NCBI GenBank assembly: GCA_019022495.1
Contig: JAFEKR010000029.1
Coordinates: 310,001-374,000, forward strand
Length of the DNA: 64,000 nt
From: Epichloe hybrida
Taxonomy: Eukaryota; Ascomycota; Sordariomycetes; Hypocreales; Clavicipitaceae
Direction: 5' to 3'
Shown here: in pieces, positions 42,500 through 52,929 of the stretch
How the letters are laid out: each line of letters opens with the position of its first letter
How positions within the stretch are numbered: the first letter of the stretch is position 1
The notes under the pieces: model-generated
What the model was told of the DNA's origin: nothing
Databases searched by the model: none
Seen by the model: only the letters and a program-made list of their open reading frames with translations
Position numbers and translations under genes: made by a program

Positions 42500-45250
42500 T
42501 CAAACATCAAACTGAGCACCACCCACCATGTGTTCGTCTGCGCTAGACGTTTTGACAACGCCACTCATGCGATTTGCTTTCCGTGGATCAATGTCGGCAA
42601 TATTATCCCAATCATCTTCGTCATTGTTTGTGTGAGCGTCATCCATGTCTTCGTCATCATTTCTGAATCGATCTTTCATGTGATCATCCAAAGCACTCTC
42701 GTCCACAAAGGTGAAGCCCTGGAAATTGGCTTGGACAGAAGGAGACAGCGGCGTAGAGGTAGCATAGCCACGTGCCAGAGCCGCAGCTCGCTCATTGAGG
42801 GAACCGTTCTGGTCCAAGGCTGTGGTGAACTCGGGGTCAAAGTACGACACATCCGTTTCCGACTTGAGCTTGGGCTTAAAAGGAGGAGTAATGAGTTTCT
42901 TGGTCAATAGATCCCAGTCGATGTCGCCAAAGAATGCATGTCGCTTCAACTCTTCAGCATCGTCTGTGGCGCCGAGTCTGTGCTTTGGATTTCTATTAAG
43001 CAATCCCTTGACGAAATTCCGGCCCTCTTGCGAGAGTGTGTCGCGGGGGAATCTGACTTTACCAAAGGCAATGTTCTTGTACATTTGTTGGGTGTCCTCT
43101 GCGTAAAAGGGGCTCCAACCGCAGCACATCTCAAAGACCAAGACACCCAATGACCAAAAGTCGACCATTTTGGTGTATCCAGACTCGTCAAGGAGAACCT
43201 CGGGGGCAAGGTATTCGGTCGTGCCACAAAAGGTGTTTGTGGTGTCGTTCTTGGTCAGGTTCGCTTTGGACAGACCAAAGTCACAGAGCGCAATGTGGCC
43301 ATTCGCATCGAGCAGGATGTTCTCTGGTTTGAGGTCGCGATACACGATGTCGTTGTTGTGCAGGTGTTGTATGGCCAGTATCAGCTCGGCAATGTAGAAT
43401 TTGGCGCGTCTCTCATCGAATCGCCCTTCCTTCTGCAAATGCCAGAATAGTTCGCCCCCAGACATGTAGTCGGTGACCAGATAGAGCTCGGAAGGTGTCT
43501 GGAACGAAAATTTGAGGCCGACAATAAAAGGCGAGTCCGAGGTAGCCGTCCGCACAAGAATATTGCGTTCTCCAACTGTGTGGGCAACTTCCTTCTTCTG
43601 TACAATGACCTTTTTCTGCAGCACCTTCATGGCATAAATTCGCTGGGTGTCCTTCTTTCGCACTTGGTAGACCTGTCCAAAGGTACCTTTGCCAATGAGC
43701 TTCAGAATCTCAAAGTCACTTGGTCCAAAGTGTTTCTTTTCTGATCTTTGATAAAAGGCTTCAACGTATACTTCGCCGGTAGGGGCGTTTTCGGCAACTG
43801 TATCCGCATGGCCGCGCAGCGTAAACCACCCTCTCACAGCGCTGTCGACATCTCTTCCAGCCTGGAAATCGACGTGGCCGAGGAATTCCTCGCCAGTGGC
43901 GGCATGATCGTAAACTGAGATATCGACCAACATATCGGTATCGACGACGTCACTGTGCAACCAAGAATTAGCGCTTCGGGTAGGCTCCCGTGATTCACCT
44001 CCGTACCACTCTTTAACGTACAAGGCGGCCTCGGCGTCCCATTTCGGATTCGTCAAGGGTGACCGAGCGGTGCGGTTTCGAAAAGTATTATGATCATGAA
44101 TGCTGGTGTTGCTGCTCTGGCGGCTCCTCATTGGGATGGCCATGGGAGGACGGCCCGAGTCGCTGCCCTGGCGCTGAATGGGAATGCCCCCGAGTCCCGA
44201 CGGAGTACTACTCAGAGCGTCCTCCTCTTCGATTGGTCGTGGTCCACCTGATATGAGCTCGCTCCGTTGGAATACAGCCACAACATAAGGATCTCGACAT
44301 TTGCGCAACCCGCGCGCTTCGGCGATCTTGATGGCCAGTTTGCCTTTCGGGGCAGGAGGCTGGACGCTGGCTGTTCTTGGAGTCTGCGTCCCGCTAGCTG
44401 TTTCCGTTCCATCGTTGCTAGTTCTACCCGGTGTTTCTCTGCCGTCTGATTGCGAAGAGTGAGCAGCAGACAAGGCTCTCGTGGGAGTCGGCGGACCGCT
44501 CTTGAACATGACACCACGAGTTAGCTCTCTAAGTCCCTCGAGCGAAAACCATTTGCTTGGGGCGGAAGTTGTAGAGAAATCATGCTTGCAGGACGATGGT
44601 AATGAGGATGAGGATGAATTGGGTGGTAGTTGAGTAGCAGAAGAAGCCGGCTCGGCTTCACACGGCTTCTTGGAGGCAGAGGCCGAAGTTGCCTGACAGG
44701 CAGCCTCGGCGCGGTTCTCATGCACTGGAGTGGCACCAGACCTCGACTTGGCCGTCTCTCTACCTTCCAGGCATAGGCCTTTACATGACGAGGTTTCTGA
44801 ATGAGATGGTTGGGAGGAAGGAGGTGTTGGGTATGAGTGAGAGGCCATCTGTGCAGACGAGGCGACGCCCGAAGCAATATCGAGCTTATTATCCACTTGT
44901 GCAGGCATTCGGCAATCTGGAACCCTTGGATTGCAGCGTAGTTTTTCCTGTGTAGTGGGACTCTGTGGCCGCTCGTTTGAGGATGGCAAGGTGCTCGGCA
45001 TCGGCAAATCTGACTGTTGATCCGCGATGGAGCTCGCAGACGCTGGGATAACGGGAGGACAAGTAGAGGGGTCGGTTGCAGAAGGGTCTTGACGAACCTG
45101 GCTGAAGTAGCTCATGATCCCTGGCAGACGTTTGTCGTGGAGGTCAGGTTGAGGGGTGGCTACGCCAGACCGTGGTGTGTCAATGCCGATATGATCCGCT
45201 GCCTCCTCGTCGGCGGCGGTCCTGGTGGATGATGGGTCAACACCTTGCAT
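42500..45250 (-). CDS. SCH9: AGC kinase Sch9 with C2 domain
   Basis: Sch9 is the main TORC1 target kinase of fungi, controlling ribosome production, growth, stress and lifespan. The 916-residue frame is intronless. Residues 1-230 are Ser/Pro-rich. A C2 domain lies at about 303-501 (GKLAIKIAEARGLRKCRDPY...EVYVEAFY) and the kinase domain at about 513-774: GKGTFGQV (520-527), ATP Lys 542, YRDLKPEN (637-644), DFGLSK (657-662), T-loop NTFCGTTEYLAPE with Thr 673. A C-terminal tail follows with a turn motif (TSTPLSP, 831-837) and the hydrophobic motif FQGFTFV (843-849). All regulatory sites expected for Sch9 can be seen. Confidence 0.95.
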   Translation of the reverse strand: MQGVDPSSTRTAADEEAADHIGIDTPRSGVATPQPDLHDKRLPGIMSYFSQVRQDPSATDPSTCPPVIPASASSIADQQSDLPMPSTLPSSNERPQSPTTQEKLRCNPRVPDCRMPAQVDNKLDIASGVASSAQMASHSYPTPPSSQPSHSETSSCKGLCLEGRETAKSRSGATPVHENRAEAACQATSASASKKPCEAEPASSATQLPPNSSSSSLPSSCKHDFSTTSAPSKWFSLEGLRELTRGVMFKSGPPTPTRALSAAHSSQSDGRETPGRTSNDGTETASGTQTPRTASVQPPAPKGKLAIKIAEARGLRKCRDPYVVAVFQRSELISGGPRPIEEEDALSSTPSGLGGIPIQRQGSDSGRPPMAIPMRSRQSSNTSIHDHNTFRNRTARSPLTNPKWDAEAALYVKEWYGGESREPTRSANSWLHSDVVDTDMLVDISVYDHAATGEEFLGHVDFQAGRDVDSAVRGWFTLRGHADTVAENAPTGEVYVEAFYQRSEKKHFGPSDFEILKLIGKGTFGQVYQVRKKDTQRIYAMKVLQKKVIVQKKEVAHTVGERNILVRTATSDSPFIVGLKFSFQTPSELYLVTDYMSGGELFWHLQKEGRFDERRAKFYIAELILAIQHLHNNDIVYRDLKPENILLDANGHIALCDFGLSKANLTKNDTTNTFCGTTEYLAPEVLLDESGYTKMVDFWSLGVLVFEMCCGWSPFYAEDTQQMYKNIAFGKVRFPRDTLSQEGRNFVKGLLNRNPKHRLGATDDAEELKRHAFFGDIDWDLLTKKLITPPFKPKLKSETDVSYFDPEFTTALDQNGSLNERAAALARGYATSTPLSPSVQANFQGFTFVDESALDDHMKDRFRNDDEDMDDAHTNNDEDDWDNIADIDPRKANRMSGVVKTSSADEHMVGGAQFDV

Positions 45251-46693
45251 TATCGCGATTCAGGTACCAGGTACCAATGTGAAGATGAAGGTCGAAAATT
45301 GGCGAAGAGTAAAACGACGAGAAGATGGACAGAATAATGGAGATGAGAGAAGACGAAAGGAAAAAAAGAAGAGGTCGGCTCAAATCGACAAAATACAATG
45401 AATGCCTCGCGTGGATGGGCGTTCTGGCAGAAACTGGACGAGGAAAGCCCCTCCTAGTACATGGCGGTTGCCAACAAGAAGCTGCTTCAACGAGGGGCGC
45501 AAACTGTGAGGCCGCGGTCCGAGGTGCGTATCAGATCAAGTACTTTGCTTGTGCCCGGAACTACTATTGCTGATTTTGCTGAGGCGGATACAAAGATAGA
45601 AACAGCCGATCGAGGCAAAGTAAGGCAACCTGAAGGGGAGAGGAAAAATTGGACTCGGAGAAGGCCGCGTGGAAGCAATCCCGACAGCGGATGTACAATC
45701 TAGTCGATATGCATGCATGGGCAGGGCAAAAAGGGTATGACGAGATGGGTGAACCGAATTTTTGCGCCGGCGCGACCATGTGCAGAAGTGGGGATTGTCA
45801 AAAACTTAAAAGGCTTGGTTGAGGTTGGACTCGTTGGACAGAAGCTCGCTCCGTGTGGTGTGCAGACAGACGGGCCGGCCGTGGACGGAGCCAGGCGCAA
45901 GGCTGCCTCGTGTTTGTTGAGTCGTGCGTCGTGCGTCGTGCGTCGTGCTGCCCACTCGGGCGCCAAAAGCGACTCTGCAGACAGACCGTGCTGATGGCAT
46001 CAATTGCGGGCAGTGGGGGAATATTACGGAAGTTCAGCAGCAACGCACCTCCACCTCAGCATTGCCGATGGCTGGAAATGCACGTGGTGGTGTCAAAGTC
46101 CAACATCCGGGCAAGATTTGACGAGAACCGCCATTGCCGATAAAAGCACTTGTTTGAAATGGTATTGAATTTCCAGCAAGCTGTTCGTTTTCTTGTTGGC
46201 CGACGTGTTGAATGTGAACTGCCTTGTCGCAACATCGAGCGCTTGCGGCCTGGTCAACCAGGTCCACCACTTGGCAACCCCCAGTTGTTCCAGAAGCCCA
46301 GCGCGCCGCCCATGGCAAAACTGACACGGCGCAGAGGCCATGTCATACATACTAATATGTACAGATTACGCCAGAGGCATCCATCATCATCCCCCATATA
46401 TAATCTGTAGTCCGTAGTCCGTAGTTCGTAATCCCCCATCCCTCGGGCCAGGTGCGCACTCGCCATCCTTGCCGAGAAATGAGCATGGACAGGACAGATG
46501 GAGTCATCCGTACACACGTAACGTCTCTTCTCGGAAACAACGGCACACTGGTGACGGGCTGAAGACTGACTTGGAGAATGAGGACATCGGGAACATTCGG
46601 AAAAACGAGGCAAAGCAAAACCGATGCTTGATGCTTCTGATAATGATGTAGAAGAAGAAGAAGAAGAAGAAGAAAAGGAGCACAGTTACATAC
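45251..46693. other. Gene-poor region upstream of SCH9
   Basis: The region carries the SCH9 promoter with short duplications (GGTACC repeated at 45266-45276), four tandem GTCGTGC units (about 45921-45948) and a GAA trinucleotide run (about 46651-46674). No gene is supported. Confidence 0.5.
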
Positions 46694-46784
46694 TTTGACA
46701 TCATAGCCTGAGTGGCCCTTCGGAGCAGGTCGAAGCCATTGGAGCTGCCATGCCCATGTCCATGCCCATGCCCATGCCCATGTC

Positions 46785-46816
<32 letters not shown>

Positions 46817-46866
46817 GCGTGCGCACCTCCATGTGCTTGAGTGTGGGCGCTCTCGGTGCCCGACAT
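46694..46866 (-). CDS. Possible first exon of a His-Gly-repeat protein
   Basis: On the minus strand the frame starts MSGTESAHTQAHGGAHAGHG, continues as about a dozen Gly-His pairs and then SSNGFDLLRRATQAMMSK, followed directly by a GTATGT donor-like site. An ATG 12 codons further up (46902) is also open. A downstream exon could not be assigned. Poly-His-Gly tracts bind metal ions, and the non-repetitive FDLLRRATQAM end with a splice donor suggests a real gene, but no homologue is recognised. Confidence 0.35.
46748..46815. repeat. 6-bp tandem repeat (CATGCC)
   Basis: About eleven copies of a CATGCC/CATGTC unit that encode the Gly-His run on the minus strand. Confidence 0.9.
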
Positions 46867-49394
46867 GACGGTCGTTTCGTGTGAGCTGCCTGGTGGGTGC
46901 AACGTGCAACTTCAAAAGCTAGTCGAGGTTGGCAAACGAGAAGGCGAGGGAGGAGGACGAGGGAAGGATTGATCTGTAAGGCGTCTTGGACGCCACAGGG
47001 CCAATATCGACGGCAGGATGGTTGATTGAACCGATATTCGAACAGCAGTGTAGATTTCAGTTGAATTTAGTTTGTGCGAAGCGTTGTAGGTTGCGGCGGA
47101 GAGAGGGTGCTTTGGACAGAAAAACATTTTTGGGGACGAGGCGGAATTCCTCGCCTGGCCACCCGCTGGGGACAGTAGAGAGGTGAGGGGGGCCAGGCCA
47201 GAGCGCAATAATACATAAGCAAAGCGTGGTCCGTACACAGTGTACATAATATGTAGGCCGTAGGCGCTGAGACTGACTGCCCGTTGCATCCAGTCCCAGT
47301 CCCATCAGTCCCAGTCCCATCAGTCCCAGTCCCAGTCCCATCAGTCCCAGTCCCATCAGTCCCAGTCCCATCAGTCCCAGTCCCATCAGTCCCAGTCCCA
47401 TCAGTCCCAGTCCCAGTCCCAGTCCCAGTCCCAGTCCCCCATCCCCCGGTCCCCCTCCCTGCCGCCCTGTGCTTTCCTCGCAATGAATGATCAGCAGCGA
47501 TCTTGATCGACTCCGTACGCCATCATCTTTCTCCATCATCTGCTCACCTGCTCCTCTATGCCGCGACCTTTGTGCGACAAGGAGATGATGACAACAGCTC
47601 CTTCAATCCACAGACGCTATGCAGTCATCAGTCTGGTCCAGGACAGGACTTTCTCTGCCCGAAATGACGACTATGACGGCCACTTGTTGGCCGAAAGCTT
47701 TCTACCTTGACATTTACTGTGCAGTGTGCACTGTTTCTCGTCCCGGATTCCGTCATCCCCTCTTGATGCAAAACGACTGCTTGCCGGGCTTTGGAATCAA
47801 CTTCCCAGCCGCCACACCGTCTTCCGTCAGATGATAGGTTCTGGCCAACACTGGGAAGCCGACAGTCAAGCCTACTCGATCCACCCCATTCCGCTCGTTG
47901 ACGACACTATGCTGAGCTTCCGCAAGGGAAGCCTCCTTCACATCCATGCCCTCCCTGTCTCTTATCTACACATCAGCGACAAAGGACATCGTGTGGAAAG
48001 CAAAAGGAACCGTGTGCTTGTTTATAGGTTGTTTATAGTATCAAAGGACGACCAGCCACAACTGTATCCATGCATCCGCAAGCCAAGTTTTTCTTTAAGG
48101 ATTGCGGGATATTCTTAAAGTCCTGGTCCTGGCCCTCAGCAAATACGACATGTTGGATCAATTCGACAGCCACGTCCATGGATCCGATGCCAGAAGCTTA
48201 ATTCAGATTCAGGGTTAGCCTTTTTTCCCGTCCTCAACGACGGATCGAATCGTCCCTTTGATCCCGCAACCGGCCCACTCGGCCTGTGCTATTTGGTTAT
48301 ATTAGCACGTGCTCAACTTGCCACCGGAGCCAGGAGCGAGAAGTCGTTACAGCGGGATTGAGGTGCGTCCAACATTTCTCAACCGATCCCGAGCGGATTC
48401 TCGGTCCCAACGAACAAATTATTCTCCAGTACGCGCTTCAGCAAAAGTTTTTGCACAGCTGCACGGGTAGCCTACCACATTCAAGCAGGCTTGGGCTAAA
48501 TTTACTTGCGTATCCCGACGAATTCTTATCGAGCTTGTTTGCTTCTTATATTGTTCTCACCATGACCCATGCTTGTTAGCCAACGCAGGACCTCATTGCC
48601 AGAATTCTTTCGTCACTCAATTCATCTATCAACCCCGCCTTTCACCACTTCACTGACATACCCCACCAACACATGCATCCTGCAATCATTTGCGGCCGCT
48701 GAAGCCCACAATTGCCCCGCCAAAATACATAATTGCAGGCAGGAACGTGCTGGAAGATCGCGAACAGAGGGGTAAGTGGCGCTGTGGCTGTGGTCATGGA
48801 TTCATCAGGTCGACACCACGCCACCCCATCGGAGCCAAACTTGCTTGCGAGGCTACAGGTGTGTGTTTCCTGCAACAACTTCCGGCTAAAGAACTATAAG
48901 CACCTTTTAGAAAGTGAGTAGAATCTCAACCAAAAGGAAGTAAGGAAATTAGGAGGAATTTAAGAAAAGTAAAAAGAAAAGGAATAAAGACTAGTTATTG
49001 CAACTACGGATTAATATTAGGTGGACCACAGGGGGAGCATGCGCACTGATGCTGCGCTGTGATTGGGTGCACCTGTACGCAGGTCATGCACGTGACTCGC
49101 GATCCCCTCAAACCTGCATCCGGGCCACGAAACACTTATTAGTTAGAACCTACGGATCCGTAATAAAACACTTATCTATCACATTGAATACAACAGACCC
49201 GACTGCACTAGTGCATTCATTATCCCTTGGTGACATCAACACCAATCCTTGATTATAGTCAATTCCTTTGTGTCTTCTCCTAATTTCCTAACTTCATTCA
49301 AGTTAGGATTCTTCTGACTTTCTAAGATGTCCTTATAGTTCTTTAGCCTAGTGGTCATCTTTAGACCTTAGCCATACTTTAGTCTGATCAGTTA
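46867..49394. other. Gene-poor region left of the transposon block
   Basis: About 2.5 kb with short ORFs only (for example 47726-48118 on the plus strand), none recognised. It includes the 15-bp minisatellite listed next and becomes more AT-rich after 48.9 kb. Confidence 0.5.
47291..47437. repeat. Minisatellite with a 6/15-bp unit
   Basis: Tandem copies of TCAGTCCCAGTCCCA and the shorter CAGTCC unit run for about 147 bp. The array is G-free on the plus strand, so one strand is strongly purine-rich. Confidence 0.9.
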
Positions 49395-49790
49395 GGGTAT
49401 TCATTAGCCAATGGGTAACGCAGGTACTACCTGGTGATGTGAGTGCCGTGAATCAGGGATGGAGTGCAGAGAGTACTTGGATTGAGGTGGTCAATAAGAC
49501 TTGTTTTCTTTTGTGCGGCACTAGTGGTTGGATGCGAGAAAATAGAGAGGGGGGGGGGACAGTCACAGTCGCAGAGGGAGAGGAAATCACGTCAATACAA
49601 TATGCTATGAGTAAAACTCGAACGGATGCGAGTTTAACTGCGGTCGCGAACTATGAGTATATCTTGTGCCAGTGCAGCCACAAAGTTCGCTGACTTTGCT
49701 CTAACCTTGCAGACCAATGTATTCGTAACCTTGAAACTGTTAGGGATATTATAAGGGTTTCTGCACTGGTAACACAGTATTGAAACCTAA
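49395..49790 (+). repeat. Diverged dispersed repeat, copy A
   Basis: This stretch is repeated in the same direction at 50215-50560, with the tRNA-Arg gene between. Shared blocks include CGCAG..ACCTACCTGG-like sequence, TCGCAGAGG(A/G)AG, GAGTTTAACTGCGGTCGCGAA and TTTGCTCTAACCTT. Copy A keeps CpG and CpA sites. Ends are approximate. Confidence 0.6.
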
Positions 49791-49929
49791 GCATTCACAA
49801 GGGAATTAGGTGTTAGAATATAATACTGTCATAAGTATGTAAGATAGGGTAAGAAAAAGATTTTGATAATATGCTAGCTATTAGTCAAGAGGGCTTAGTA
49901 GTAAATAAGAGATGGCTTTCACATGAAAA

Positions 49930-50031
49930 GGCCGTGTGGCTCAATGGCAGAGCGTCTGACTACGACTAATGTCCTCGTGACATTTAGACAATGTAATCAG
50001 AAGGTCGCAGGTTCGACCCCTGTCTCGGTCA
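49930..50031 (+). tRNA. tRNA-Arg(ACG) with a 30-nt intron
   Basis: The mature 72-nt tRNA folds with D arm GCTC/GAGC, anticodon stem TCTGA/TCAGA, loop CTACGAA with anticodon ACG, variable AGGTC and T arm GCAGG-TTCGACC-CCTGT. The intron (49966-49995) sits one base after the anticodon, the standard place. The acceptor stem GGCCGTG/CTCGGTC has a T-T mismatch at pair 6-67. A T5 Pol III terminator follows at 50034-50038. The exons are identical to the tRNA at 59203-59297. Confidence 0.9.
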
Positions 50032-50214
50032 CATTTTTGCATTATCTATGTAAATAGTGTCTAAGAAACCAAATCTTTTTTATTATTATTGTTAAAAGGT
50101 AGGTTTAGATAGTACTATATATCACTATTTTTTTCGCAATATACAGATGGGTCTGTAAAAATATGTATATTTACTACGGAGTATAATCTGAGGCCACCAT
50201 GCTATCATCTGATT

Positions 50215-50560
50215 AGTCGGGGGTCAATTAGTCAATTAGTGACGCAGAACCTACCTGGCGATTGTAACGAATTGAATTGGAGACAAGTGAGGATGGGTTA
50301 TGTTTGGTTTGCCTCGGAGCTTTAAAGCACAAGTAAGAGAGATAAAACAAACACGGTCGCAGAGGAAGGGGGAATCACGTTAATTTATACTATAAGCAAA
50401 ACTTAAATAAATTTAAGTTTAACTACGGTCGCGAATTATAAATCTTGCGCTAATGTAACTATAAAGTTTATCGCAAACTTTGCTCTAACCTTATAGCCCC
50501 TTATATTTATATATAACCTTAGAGCTTATTTATTACTATGGATCTAAGCATTTAGTTATT
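50215..50560 (+). repeat. Diverged dispersed repeat, copy B (RIP-mutated)
   Basis: This is the second direct copy of the repeat at 49395-49790. Its differences are mostly C-to-T and G-to-A: the block AAACTCGAACGGATGCGAG of copy A reads AAACTTAAATAAATTTAAG here. That is the pattern expected from RIP. Ends are approximate. Confidence 0.6.
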
Positions 50561-50672
50561 AATTGTTTTACTAGCTAGGTATTGCTAGTAATTGTGTTAC
50601 AAAAAATCAAATGCATTGGCTATAACCAATGAGGTAAAAAAAAATTAAAAATCAATCAATAATCTGAGACCA

Positions 50673-50942
50673 TGTCAAGAGCGCAGAGGTCAAAGATAGG
50701 ATGTTTATCGAAGCGGGTCTTCGGAGAACCTTCAGGCCATGCGGATAATAAAGAGGCTAGCTAGCTATAAGATAGCCACGTGCTTATAAAGCAAGGTATT
50801 TATTAAAGACTATATATATTATTAGTGCTAGATTAGAGATTAAAACCTTTATATACTTACCCCTAGCTAGTATTTATCTAGTAGTAACTATAATAGTCTT
50901 AGCTATTACTTTATTTTTAACCTTTTAGTGTAAGCTATAATA
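50673..50942 (+). repeat. Left LTR of the Gypsy element
   Basis: It has the same length (270 bp) as the right LTR. Its outer part, up to about 50800, keeps C and G at sites that are T and A in the right LTR, while its inner part is mutated. Confidence 0.9.
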
Positions 50943-52929
50943 AATTAATCTCTCTTAACCTTTTTAAGGATATAAACTATTAGCTAGATTATTATATAGC
51001 TAACACTCTAAAGATCTATAAGAAATACACTAGTACCTTATAATAATAAAGCTATAGATAATTAGGAAGATAAAGAACCCCTATAATCTAGAACTATGAA
51101 TAATAGGGTATAATAAACGCTACTTAATCCTAATTTAGGTAAAGGTATAGATAATATAACTAAAGAAAAAAGGGCATTATAGTAATGCTATAAGGTTATA
51201 TAATCTAAGCTATATTACCTTTAGAGAAAATAAGAGGTCTTATAGATAAAGGCATAAATTAGAGAGCTTAAGGCAAATCTAGGATTAGCTAGACCTTAAA
51301 CTAGACCTATAATTACCCCTTAATCTAGACTTATAATTACCCCTTAAACATTAGCTATAATTTTACCTATAGTTTATAGTAATATAGTAGTAATTATATA
51401 GTAAGGTAATCTTATTAAAATATAAATAAAAATGCTTATATATAAAGGGGAAATATATAAAAGCCTATAGAATTTCTTAGTAAACTTAAATATACTATTT
51501 AAATTAAATTACTATACCTTTAAGAATAATATAACTAAGGTAGCGTATATAGGTAGCTACTTAGTTAGTAATATAAAGTAATAGTAAATATATTATATAG
51601 CTATAAATAGGTATGTAAATTATTTATTAATTACCTAGGTAAATTTCCTAGAATAGTTAAAAACTAGAATAATAAATATAAGTATAAAATACTTAAAAGT
51701 AATAAGGTTACTACTAAATCTTAGGTAAAAGAATAGCTAATTATTTTAATCCTTTATATAAGCCTAGGATAAGGTAAAAGCTAAGTTACCTAAAGAAATC
51801 CCTATATATCTAAGAATTATAATTTTTCTAAATAGCTTAAATAACACTATAAGGAAGTAAATAATTAGTTAAGAGATCCTAATAACCTAGAGCTAACTAT
51901 AAGGCTAGGGTAAGAAAGTAAAGGTTATAATAGGTTTAGGCTAAAATAATAAAAAAGGTTAGGACTCTAAAAGAAAGAGATAATACTCTTATTTTATATT
52001 ACCTATAAATAAGGCATAGTAATAAAGTAAAGACTAAGGGAGAAGATTATCCTTAGTATACTATAAATATAGAAAGCCTAGGTACACTATACTAACTTAT
52101 TAGGCACTAGATTATTTTACCTATAAAAGTACTAAATATATAACTAAGAAATATAGGGAAAGTAATAATAAAGCTATATCTCTTAATATAATACTAGTTT
52201 AATTAGCATAGACCTAGGAATATAATCTTACTATAAAATACCCTATAAATAATAGAATAAGAATATAAGTATCTTTATAATAAGATAACTAGTAGTTAGC
52301 TATATAAGCACTATTTAATATAAGCATATAGTCTTTAATAATTTATCTAAAATTATTATTAAAAAAGGATTAGGAGAATATAATCTAATTAGATAGAATA
52401 TTAGAGAGTGTAAGTAAAAAAGTAATTTTATATTAAGAAATTCTAAAAAAATTAGTTAAGATAAAAGATAGTATAGGATTTATAAAGGTTTACTAAGTTA
52501 GCTACTTTATTACTAATATAGGTAAAGGGATAATTCTAAGTATAAACTAGATTAAAGAGTATTTACCTATAATTATATATTAGGAGTATAAATACTAGAG
52601 ATATCTAGTAATAATAAAATATCTTTCCTTTACTTATAGTAAGTAGTAAGTATATAAAGAGAAAAAATAGTAGTAGTTACTTTATTATTAGGAGTAATAA
52701 AGATTAAGCTAAGTATTCTAGAAAATAAAAATTAAAAAGGAAAAGGAAAAGGCTAATTAAAGAACCTAGTAGTAATAGATATATAAATAAATAGTAAAGT
52801 AACTATATAAATCCTTAAGTATACTTATTTATAGTAAAAAAGCAAAGGTATTATAGTTATGCTAATTTTAGAAAACATAAGTAGTAAAGAAGCTATATTA
52901 AATTAGGATAAGAGCACTAAGCGCCTTAT

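Noticed and set aside
46504..46693. Extension of the Gly-His ORF into a Phe-rich stretch
   Set aside because: The Phe run comes from a TTC trinucleotide repeat and a splice donor lies before it, so it is more likely intron.
47291..47437. Regular repeats resembling a CRISPR array
   Set aside because: The units are contiguous without spacers and the genome is eukaryotic; it is a minisatellite.
47726..48118. A 130-codon ORF in the gene-poor region
   Set aside because: No recognised motif, no convincing splice sites, and another overlapping ORF of similar quality exists; it could still be a relic.
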